From Gammaproteobacteria bacterium (GTDB lineage Bacteria > Pseudomonadota > Gammaproteobacteria > Ga0077554 > Ga007554): a stretch of DNA of 64,000 nucleotides. The notes under the pieces are model-generated. The model did not search any database. It saw only the letters and a program-made list of their open reading frames with translations, and was not told the DNA's origin. The first letter of the stretch is position 1, and every line of letters begins with the position of its first letter. The stretch spans positions 1,372,188-1,436,187 of the forward strand of contig JAMPIW010000007.1 of assembly GCA_040183005.1 (NCBI GenBank), in the 5' to 3' direction. Shown in pieces: positions 56,909-64,000 of this stretch. Both the position numbers and the translations under genes were made by a program.

Positions 56909-59538
56909 TCGCCAAACCTGCGGATAAACCAGGTCTTCACCAGCTGAGTCAGGATCATATAGCACAGCAGCATGATCGCCAGCAGCAGCCAGTACAGCGG
57001 TGGCAGCACGACAAAGCCGAGCGTGTCGGCCAGCGGCGAAACCGTCAGCCAGGCGCCGACTGCAACGATGATCAGCGAAGTGGCAATCAGCTGCCAGCTG
57101 GCCCGGCTTTCGATGAACGGAATCTTGTTGGTGCGAATAACATGGATGATCAGCGTCTGGGTGAAGATCGACTCCACGAACCAGCCGGTGTGGAACAGTG
57201 CCGGGTTTTGCCAGCTGTTGAAAAGATACAGCATGATGAAGAATGTCAGGTAATCGAAGATCGAACTGATCGGTCCGATAAACAGGATAAAACGCTGGAT
57301 CTCGCCTATCTCCCACTTGCGCGGCTTGATCAGCCAGTCGGCGTCTACCTCGTCGGTGGGGATCGTGGTCTGCGAGAAGTCGTACAGCAGATTGTTGATC
57401 AACACCTGGATCGGCAACATCGGCAGGAAGGGCAAAAACACGCTGGCCCCGACCACACTGAACATGTTGCCGAAGTTGGAGCTGGCCGCCATCTTGATGT
57501 ACTTGATGATGTTGCCGAACACCCGCCGCCCCTCCAGCACGCCCTGCTCCAGTATCAGCAAGTTGTTTTCCAGCAGGATGATGTCGGAGGACTCCTTGGC
57601 GATGTCGACTGCGCTATCCACTGAAATACCCACATCGGCCGCCTTGAGTGCTGGGGCGTCGTTGATGCCGTCACCCATAAAGCCGACCACGTGATCGCGG
57701 CTCTGCAGTGCGCGGATGATGCGCTCCTTGTGCGCCGGAGCCAGCCGCGCAAACACGCTGCTTGTTGATACAGCATCGGCAAGTTCGTTATCGCTCATCG
57801 CCTCGATCTGCGAGCCGAGCAACAGATGCTCCACCGGCATGCCTACTTCCTTGCAGATGTAGGCGGTGATGATTTCGTTATCGCCGGTCAGAATTTTGAC
57901 GTCCACATTTAGGCTGTGCAGCCGCTTCAAGGCCTCGACGGCGGTGTCCTTGGGCGGATCGAGGAAGGCCAAAAAACCCAGCAGGATCAGGTCCGACTCA
58001 TCCCTGACCGCGTACACCGGCTCATCCGGCGCCCCCTGCATTTGCTTATATGCCAAGGCGATGACACGGAAGCCCTGTCCATTAAGTTCGTCCGCAAGCT
58101 GCCGGCGTCTGGTGTCATGTTCGGGCTGCACCGCGATCACCTCGCCATTCAGTTCCACCCGCGTGCACAGGCTCAGCACTTCGTCGACCGCGCCTTTGCA
58201 GATCAGCGTATTCAGTCCGCTTTCATCTTCCACCACCACCGACATCCGGCGCCGCACGAAGTCGAACGGAATCTCGTCTATCTTGCGGTACTTCTCTTGC
58301 ACTTGCAGGTGTTGTTCCAGTTCCTCATGCTTGAGGATGGCCTCGTCCAGCAGGTTCTTCAGGCCGGTATGATGAAAGCTGTTCAGGTAGCCAAAATGCA
58401 GCACCTTCTCGCTGTCTTCGCCGTTCACGTCCAAGTGTTTTTCCAGCACGATCTTGCCCTGGGTAATCGTGCCGGTCTTGTCGGTGCATAGCACATCCAT
58501 CGCACCGAAGTTCTGAATGGCATTCAGGCGCTTTACAATCACTTTCTTGCGCGCCATCGCCAGCGCACCCTTGGACAGGTTGACCGTGACGATCATCGGC
58601 AGCATCTCCGGCGTAAGCCCGACTGCCACGGCCATCGCAAACAGAAATGCTTCCATCCAGTTGTGTTTGCTCAGCCCGTTGAGCAGAAAGACGGTCGGCA
58701 CCATCACGGCGATGAACAGGATCATCAGCCAGGTAAACTTGTTGATGCCCTTATCGAAGCTGGTCAACTGACGCTGTCCGACGATACTGGCGGCTAGCGA
58801 TCCCAAGTAAGTCTGCTCGCCGGTGTAAATGATCACCGCCGTTGCCGATCCGCTTTCCACGTTGGTGCCCAGGAAGCAGATGCTTGCCAGTTCCAGCGGG
58901 TTGTGAATGTCTGCGAGCGCCGCGTCGGCCTTTTTTTCCACCGGTAGAGATTCGCCGGTAAGTGCCGCCTGATTGAGAAACAAGTCCTTGGCGGACAGCA
59001 CGCGCACGTCGGCCGGCACCATGTCACCGGCTGCCAGTCGGATGATATCGCCCGGCACCATAATCTTCAGCGCGACTTCCTGCTCCTTGCCGCCTCGCAC
59101 CACCGTTGCCGTGTTGCTGACCATCGCCTTAAGCTTCTCGGCCGCGTTATCGGCGCGCATCTCCTGCACGAAACGCAGAACTATGCCGAGAATCACCATC
59201 ACGAAAATGACGACCGTCGCCCGCAAGTCACCAGTCAGAAAAGAAAGCACGCCCAGCGCCACGAGCAGCAGGACCAATGGATTCTTGACGTTGCTCAACA
59301 GGCGCAGCAAGGCAGATTGCCGCTGCTCCCGAGCAATCGCATTCGGCCCATATTGCTTCAAGCGAGTATCGGCTTCAGCCTGCGTCAGGCCATCTAAGCG
59401 CGATGCAAGCTGCTGCAAAACGGTAGCGGCATCGGCGCGCCCCTTTTCCAATAATTGATCGGAAATATGCGCATCTTTCCCGCCAGCGGGATTAGCTCTG
59501 CTTGTGTTAGCTAGCTGAGGTGATGATTCCATAGTCAT
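56905..59538 (-). CDS. mgtA: Magnesium-translocating P-type ATPase (MgtA type)
   Basis: An 877-residue P-type (IIIB) pump. N-terminal GLTQAEADTRLKQYGPNAIA, actuator TGESLP (near 222), phosphorylation site CTDKTGTITQGK (Asp near 355), hinge MGDGINDAPALKAADVGIS (near 620), and about ten membrane helices, including the C-terminal set. It imports Mg2+ at the inner membrane. No Mg2+-sensing leader was recognised in the 73 bp upstream of the start, which hold the transketolase scar. Start ATG 59538 or 59532. Confidence 0.93.
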   Translation of the reverse strand: MTMESSPQLANTSRANPAGGKDAHISDQLLEKGRADAATVLQQLASRLDGLTQAEADTRLKQYGPNAIAREQRQSALLRLLSNVKNPLVLLLVALGVLSFLTGDLRATVVIFVMVILGIVLRFVQEMRADNAAEKLKAMVSNTATVVRGGKEQEVALKIMVPGDIIRLAAGDMVPADVRVLSAKDLFLNQAALTGESLPVEKKADAALADIHNPLELASICFLGTNVESGSATAVIIYTGEQTYLGSLAASIVGQRQLTSFDKGINKFTWLMILFIAVMVPTVFLLNGLSKHNWMEAFLFAMAVAVGLTPEMLPMIVTVNLSKGALAMARKKVIVKRLNAIQNFGAMDVLCTDKTGTITQGKIVLEKHLDVNGEDSEKVLHFGYLNSFHHTGLKNLLDEAILKHEELEQHLQVQEKYRKIDEIPFDFVRRRMSVVVEDESGLNTLICKGAVDEVLSLCTRVELNGEVIAVQPEHDTRRRQLADELNGQGFRVIALAYKQMQGAPDEPVYAVRDESDLILLGFLAFLDPPKDTAVEALKRLHSLNVDVKILTGDNEIITAYICKEVGMPVEHLLLGSQIEAMSDNELADAVSTSSVFARLAPAHKERIIRALQSRDHVVGFMGDGINDAPALKAADVGISVDSAVDIAKESSDIILLENNLLILEQGVLEGRRVFGNIIKYIKMAASSNFGNMFSVVGASVFLPFLPMLPIQVLINNLLYDFSQTTIPTDEVDADWLIKPRKWEIGEIQRFILFIGPISSIFDYLTFFIMLYLFNSWQNPALFHTGWFVESIFTQTLIIHVIRTNKIPFIESRASWQLIATSLIIVAVGAWLTVSPLADTLGFVVLPPLYWLLLAIMLLCYMILTQLVKTWFIRRFGE

Positions 59539-59611
59539 TCTTCAATCCGAACAAAGCTGGTTTTGCACACGTTGGCCTATAAGAAGTTCGGCCAGTGGGG
59601 ACCCTACGGGT

Positions 59612-59770
59612 TGGCTCATAGCGCAGAAAACGCTGCCACAAACAGTAGGCCACCGGCGCGGCGTCCATGGGCGTTCCGGGATGCCCGGACTGCGCCTGCT
59701 GCACGGCGCCGATGGAAAGCGTGCGCAGGGTATTGATGCACAGCTGGTCGAGTTGCGTTGCGGTTGTCAT
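59612..59770 (-). pseudogene. N-terminal scar of transketolase
   Basis: The first 53 codons match transketolase: [19 protein letters not shown], then AVQQAQSGHPGTPMDAAP and LWQRFLRYEP, followed by unrelated codons. More than 600 residues are missing. Its ATG overlaps the zwf stop as ATGA, so zwf and tkt were once coupled. Confidence 0.88.
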
Positions 59771-61179
59771 TTTGCCGCCTTTCCCGGTATCGGGTTGTAC
59801 CAGCTTCCGTCTGCCGCAATGAGCGCGTCCGCTTGTTTCGGCCCCCAACTGCCGGGCTTGTAGGCGTGTACCCGGTGGTGCTTTTCAAGTACGGGATCGA
59901 CCACCGCCCAGGCGGCCTCAACCGCGTCTTCACGGGTGAACAGCGCACCGTTGCCAGCCATGGCGTCACTCAATAGCCGCTCGTAGGGTGTTTCCTCTCC
60001 CATCTGTTCATCCAGCAGATAGAGCTCGCGCTGGTCGCCGATGAACTCTTTGCCAACGAGCTTGACGCGCGCGGCGAGGGCGACGGCAGCGTTGGGGGAA
60101 AGCCTGAAGCGCAGATAGTTGGCCCGCCCGGCCACGGGCGCTGAATCGTCGAACAGCCGCTGCGGTGGCGGCCTCAGCTCCACGACAACTTCGGCCGCCG
60201 TTGTAGCCAGGCATTTGCCGGATCGCAGATACCACGGAACCCCTTCCCAGCGCCACGAATCGATGAACAACCGCAGGGCGCAGAATGTTTCCACATCTGA
60301 ATCCTTCGCCACGCCAGGCTCTTTGCGGTAGCCGGTGTACTGGCCGCGTAACACGTCGTCCGGCTGCAGCGGACGCATGGCCTGGAACACCTTGGCTTTC
60401 TCGCTATGCACGGCGCCATAGCCCTGATAGGCCGGTGGCTCCATGGCCAGCAGCGCGACAATCTGGAATAAATGGTTCTGGATAACGTCACGCAGACAAC
60501 CCGCACTTTCGTAAAACGCACCGCGACCCTTCACGCCGAAATCCTCGGCCAGCGTGATCTGCACGCTGGCCACATGATTACGATTCCAAATCGGCTCCAA
60601 GAATGAATTTGCAAAACGGAAATAGAGGATGTTCATGATTGCTTCCTTTCCGAGATAGTGGTCAATTCGGAAGATCGCATCTTCTGCAAACACCGACAAC
60701 GCGATGCGGTTGAGCTCCCGCGCGGAGGCCAGGTCGCGTCCGAACGGTTTTTCGACAATGACGCGCGCCTGATCGGCCAAGCCGGAAGCCCCAAGTCCTT
60801 TTATTACCATAGCAAACAGCGCGGGTGGGATGGCGAGGTAGTGCGCCGGGCGCTTGGCATCGCCCAGCGCCTGCTTGAGCGTTTTGAACGTACTCAGATC
60901 GTTGTAATCACCGTCCACGTACTGGAGCAGGGAAAGAAGGTGGTCGAGGGCGTCCCGGTCGTCTATCTTGCCAGCTTGCTTAATGCTGTCATTCGCCTGT
61001 TTGCGAAATTGTGCCAGATTCCACTTCGATGCGGCGACGCCGATCACCGGCACGCTGAGAACACCGCGTTTAGCCATCGCGTAGAGCGCCGGAAAAATCA
61101 TCTTGTGAGCAAGGTTGCCGGTCGCGCCGAAGATTACTAAAGCATCAGCCGGTGTCGTGCGGCTATGGGTATTATCCAT
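59767..61179 (-). CDS. zwf: Glucose-6-phosphate 1-dehydrogenase
   Basis: A 470-residue Zwf. NADP-binding [18 protein letters not shown] near residue 19, the substrate site [13 protein letters not shown] near 172 with the essential His/Lys, and a complete C-terminal domain. First step of the oxidative pentose phosphate and Entner-Doudoroff routes. In Leloir-type clusters zwf pairs with gnd or tkt; here the partner is reduced to a scar. The start agrees with family length. Confidence 0.96.
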   Translation of the reverse strand: MDNTHSRTTPADALVIFGATGNLAHKMIFPALYAMAKRGVLSVPVIGVAASKWNLAQFRKQANDSIKQAGKIDDRDALDHLLSLLQYVDGDYNDLSTFKTLKQALGDAKRPAHYLAIPPALFAMVIKGLGASGLADQARVIVEKPFGRDLASARELNRIALSVFAEDAIFRIDHYLGKEAIMNILYFRFANSFLEPIWNRNHVASVQITLAEDFGVKGRGAFYESAGCLRDVIQNHLFQIVALLAMEPPAYQGYGAVHSEKAKVFQAMRPLQPDDVLRGQYTGYRKEPGVAKDSDVETFCALRLFIDSWRWEGVPWYLRSGKCLATTAAEVVVELRPPPQRLFDDSAPVAGRANYLRFRLSPNAAVALAARVKLVGKEFIGDQRELYLLDEQMGEETPYERLLSDAMAGNGALFTREDAVEAAWAVVDPVLEKHHRVHAYKPGSWGPKQADALIAADGSWYNPIPGKAAK

Positions 61180-61223
61180 ATCTATAAGTCCCTATAAGTC
61201 CCCCATTTTTTTCATCATGCCCT

Positions 61224-61454
61224 TCAGACTTTTTTCTCGGGGCTTTGACAGCCCAAAAGAAAACGTGCAGCAAACGCAACACAAGTGAGCCGTCGATCCA
61301 TTGCATAACTTCGCCAGTCCGATTTTAGAGCGCGTCTTGCATCGCCGTCGATGCCAAGAAAACCAGGCCATGCATCCACTGCTTCGTCAAATGGTTTTCT
61401 CTCGTCAAAGGTGATGTGATTCGCGTTTGGCACACCTATTCCTACTCTATTCAT
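61224..61454 (-). CDS. Small hypothetical protein
   Basis: A 76-residue ORF with an excellent GGAGG site seven bases before ATG 61454, between the GH94 gene and zwf. Sequence FDEAVDAWPGFLGIDGDARR then a basic C-terminus with two Cys; no domain recognised. It could be the stump of a longer gene, given the local pattern of truncation. Confidence 0.5.
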   Translation of the reverse strand: MNRVGIGVPNANHITFDERKPFDEAVDAWPGFLGIDGDARRALKSDWRSYAMDRRLTCVAFAARFLLGCQSPEKKV

Positions 61455-61491
61455 GACTTGCCTCCATTCATCGGTCGTGTTGATCTTTTTG

Positions 61492-64000
61492 TCATGAGTA
61501 AACTGGTGGTGGTGCCATTATTCTCACTTCGACCGCATGATCCTGGCGGTCGTCGATCAGTGGAATGATTTTGTCGGTGCGTTCGACGCCATCCACCATC
61601 ACGCGCATCGCGTCGCTCTGCGCAGCATCGGCGAAATCCGTTTGCGTCACAACGATATGGTAGACCGTCTCCCGATACCGGTAGTGCAGCTTGAACGCTT
61701 TCCAATCCGCGGGTAGGCAAGGCGCGAAATGCAGTTTGTCCACCTCCAGTCTTAGGCCGAGCAGGGATTCCACAATCAGCCGGTACATCCAGCCCGCCGA
61801 TCCCGTGTACCAACTCCATCCGCCGCGACCGGCATGCGGTGCTACCGCATAGACGTCGGCGGCGACCACGTAGGGTTCGACTTTGTAAATCGCCACGTCC
61901 GCCGCCGATTTTGCATGATTGACGGGATTGATCATGATCAAGAGTTCCCACGCGCGCCGGCTGTCGCCCAAGGCGGCAAATGCCATCGCAGTCCAGATGG
62001 CGGCATGGGTGTATTGCCCACCATTTTCGCGCACGCCGGGAACGTAACCTTTGATGTAGCCCGGATCCATATCCGAGGTGTCGAATGGCGGATCCAACAG
62101 TTGAATGAGCGCATCATCGCGTCGTACCAGACGCGCATAAACGGCCTCCATGCCCTTCCGCGAACGCGATGCATCGCCCGCGCCGGAGAGTACCGACCAG
62201 CTTTGCGAGATCGAATCGATCTGGCATTCGGTGTTGGCCGCCGAGCCCAGCGGAGTGCCGTCGTCGAAGTAAGCGCGGCGGTACCACCCACCATCCCACG
62301 CGTTGGCCTCGATACGCTGGCGTAGTTGCGCGGCTTCGGTGCGGCACTGCTCGGCGAAGGACACGTCGCCGAAGCGCTGCGCTAATTCAGCGAATCGCGT
62401 CAGCACTTCGTATAGGAAAAAACCGAGCCAGACACTTTCGCCCTTGCCATGCAAGCCCACCAAGTTCATGCCATCGTTCCAGTCCCCCGAACCGATCAGC
62501 GGCAGGCCATGTTCGCCAAACCGCAAGCCGTGCTGGATGGCGCGCACACAATGCTGGTACACGCTGGTCGACTCGGCGGAGTGTCCTGGCAGATCGTAAT
62601 ACGAGTCCTCCCCAGCGTTGACGGGACGGCCTTCGAGGAAGGGAATGGATTCATCCAGCACCCCGGTATCGCCGGTGCAAAGCACATAGCGGCACACCGC
62701 CAGCGGTAGCCAGAGATAATCGTCGGAACAATGGGTGCGCACGCCGCGGCTCGACGGCGGATGCCACCAATGCTGCACATCGCCTTCCACAAACTGGTGC
62801 GCCGCGCACAACAGCAACTGCTCGCGCACGCGTTGCGGCTCGGCGTGAATCAGTGCCATCACATCCTGCAACTGATCGCGGAAACCAAAGGCGCCGCCCG
62901 ATTGATAATAGCCGCTGCGCGCCCATAGACGGCAAGCGAGCGTTTGGTACACCAGCCAGCCGTTGGTCAGTACGTTGAGCGACGCGTCGGGTGTTTCCAC
63001 TTGCACCGCACCGAGGGTGTGGTTCCAGTACTGCCACACCGATTCGAGCACAGCGTGGGCGGTAGCCGATCCGCGGAAACGGCGCACCAGATTGCGCGCG
63101 TCATCGGCGCCGCGTCTTCCGGCTTGACCCAACCGGAAGACGATCTCGCGTTCTTGCCCATCGGCCAAATCGAAGCTCACTTGGATCGCAGCGCAAGGAT
63201 CCAATGCCGCCCCCACCTTACCGGAAAGCCGCGTGCGTCCCATCGCCGCCGGATTTTTGAGCGAGCCGTTACGGCCAATGAATTCAGCGCGGTCGCAGCT
63301 TATGGTGCGGATTGTGTCATCCACATCGAAGAACGCAATGCGGTCGGCGAATTCCGTGTTGTAAGGGTTGCGCGCAAACAGCGCGCCGCTATCGGAATCC
63401 TCTTCAGTCGTCACGTGCATGGTCGATTTCGACCGCAAATCGCCCAGCACCCATTCCACGTAGCCGGTCGCGGAGAGCCGCCGCTGCCGGCCTGAGGCGT
63501 TGCGCACTTTCAACACCGAGAACTTGACCGCCGCATCCAGGGCCACGTACACCCACAACTCTGAGACGATGCCCCCTTCGTTATGTTCGAACACGCTGTA
63601 GCCGAATCCGTGCCGGCTGACATACGCATTCGCCCCGCGGCTGGGCAGCGGTGTGGGTGACCAAAAATGGCCGCTCTCTTCATCGCGCAGATAAAACGCT
63701 TCGCCGCTCGCATCCGACACCGGATCGTTGTGCCAGGGCGTGAGACGGAACTCATGCGCGTTCTCGCTCCAGGTATAGGCCAGGCCGTTCTCGGAAATGA
63801 CGGTGCCAAAATGCGCGTTCGCTAACACATTCACCCACGGCGCGGGTGTCACTTGCGCGGCCGTGGTAGTAATGACGTACTCGTGCCCGTCCGGCGTGAA
63901 TCCACCCAGCCCGTTGTGCAGGATGAGATCGCGCCTCGGCTCGGGACTGACCTGGACTTCAGCGCGGTGGCTGCGGGTCGGCTGCAAGCGCGGCACCCGC
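61492..64000 (-). CDS. GH94 glycan phosphorylase / cyclic beta-1,2-glucan synthase C-terminal part (5' end outside window)
   Basis: The frame is open to the window edge and shows the GH94 architecture: an N-terminal beta-sandwich (ILHNGLGGFTPDGHEYVI), then an (alpha/alpha)6 barrel with the catalytic-acid region IGSGDWNDGMNLVG near 62475, GFRDQLQDVMAL, YIKGYVPGVRENGGQYTHAA and a C-terminal jelly-roll. NdvB-type synthases are about 2,800 residues with this module at the end; a free-standing cellobiose-like phosphorylase would be ~800. As the frame has no convincing start at 63996, the NdvB type is favoured. Confidence 0.88.
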   Translation of the reverse strand, partial: RVPRLQPTRSHRAEVQVSPEPRRDLILHNGLGGFTPDGHEYVITTTAAQVTPAPWVNVLANAHFGTVISENGLAYTWSENAHEFRLTPWHNDPVSDASGEAFYLRDEESGHFWSPTPLPSRGANAYVSRHGFGYSVFEHNEGGIVSELWVYVALDAAVKFSVLKVRNASGRQRRLSATGYVEWVLGDLRSKSTMHVTTEEDSDSGALFARNPYNTEFADRIAFFDVDDTIRTISCDRAEFIGRNGSLKNPAAMGRTRLSGKVGAALDPCAAIQVSFDLADGQEREIVFRLGQAGRRGADDARNLVRRFRGSATAHAVLESVWQYWNHTLGAVQVETPDASLNVLTNGWLVYQTLACRLWARSGYYQSGGAFGFRDQLQDVMALIHAEPQRVREQLLLCAAHQFVEGDVQHWWHPPSSRGVRTHCSDDYLWLPLAVCRYVLCTGDTGVLDESIPFLEGRPVNAGEDSYYDLPGHSAESTSVYQHCVRAIQHGLRFGEHGLPLIGSGDWNDGMNLVGLHGKGESVWLGFFLYEVLTRFAELAQRFGDVSFAEQCRTEAAQLRQRIEANAWDGGWYRRAYFDDGTPLGSAANTECQIDSISQSWSVLSGAGDASRSRKGMEAVYARLVRRDDALIQLLDPPFDTSDMDPGYIKGYVPGVRENGGQYTHAAIWTAMAFAALGDSRRAWELLIMINPVNHAKSAADVAIYKVEPYVVAADVYAVAPHAGRGGWSWYTGSAGWMYRLIVESLLGLRLEVDKLHFAPCLPADWKAFKLHYRYRETVYHIVVTQTDFADAAQSDAMRVMVDGVERTDKIIPLIDDRQDHAVEVRIMAPPPVYS

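Overview
The window looks like a chromosomal stretch of a betaproteobacterium, most likely a Nitrosomonadales-type chemolithotroph or methylotroph. This rests on gene content and order: lptF divergent from pepA, then holC, a DUF2486-like segment and valS, plus DUF1840, the Gcr-type 'site-specific recombinase', and small stress proteins (CsbD, BON, DUF3309, entericidin, YqjDEK). No rRNA, tRNA or CRISPR array was seen. Both ends cut a gene: lptF on the left and a GH94-type cyclic glucan synthase on the right.

Layout. (1) 1-2728: lptF (partial) and pepA. (2) 2729-12333: an accessory island between pepA and holC. It holds the tail of a P4-type satellite primase, a NdpA/YejK-like gene coupled to a RelA/SpoT synthetase gene, an McrB-like / DUF2357 nuclease / endonuclease III operon bounded by a 13-bp direct repeat, a two-gene unit of unknown function on the opposite strand, and a truncated exported protein at the right edge. 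It reads as a defence island left behind by a decayed integrative element. (3) 12334-18020: holC, valS (with an extra N-terminal segment read in frame), a small exported protein and prfC. (4) 18203-35758: an envelope and stress region, almost all on the minus strand. It carries a transposase scrap, yqjDEK, csbD, entericidin, tiny membrane proteins, a ferritin-like protein, BON and OmpA/DUF4398 lipoproteins, a frameshifted GGDEF-EAL regulator, a Gcr protein, a dihaem peroxidase, a short cis-prenyltransferase, a hydrolase, SPW and SYLF proteins and a porin. (5) 35913-49242: signalling. It includes an AI-2E-type exporter, a KaiC-like ATPase with a hybrid kinase, two further paralogous hybrid kinases, a diguanylate cyclase, an orphan receiver-PAS protein and a Crp/Fnr-family regulator. 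(6) 49243-64000: miniature transposable elements, then a central-carbon and phosphate block with intact mtfA, class I aldolase, phosphoketolase, mgtA, zwf and GH94 genes, between which lie seven gene scars (P-type ATPase, MIP channel, PPK2, acetate kinase, glycogen phosphorylase, phosphoglucomutase, transketolase).

Two signals go beyond ordinary annotation. First, a 20-bp near-palindrome with core TGTGC-N6-GCACA and consensus close to TCTGTRCGNTANCGCACATA recurs nine times, always upstream of minus-strand stress, envelope or signalling genes. It has the geometry of a Crp-family operator, and the Crp/Fnr-family protein at 48481-49242 is a natural candidate reader. One unit under this motif is a very small transcription unit (27331-27557) with operator, short ORF and strong terminator. 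Second, the pepA-holC island combines a nucleoid-associated-type protein with a (p)ppGpp-synthetase-fold protein, next to an McrBC-like pair extended by an endonuclease III homologue. I judge this the best candidate for an undescribed defence system here. All functional statements are from reading the sequence; no searches were run.
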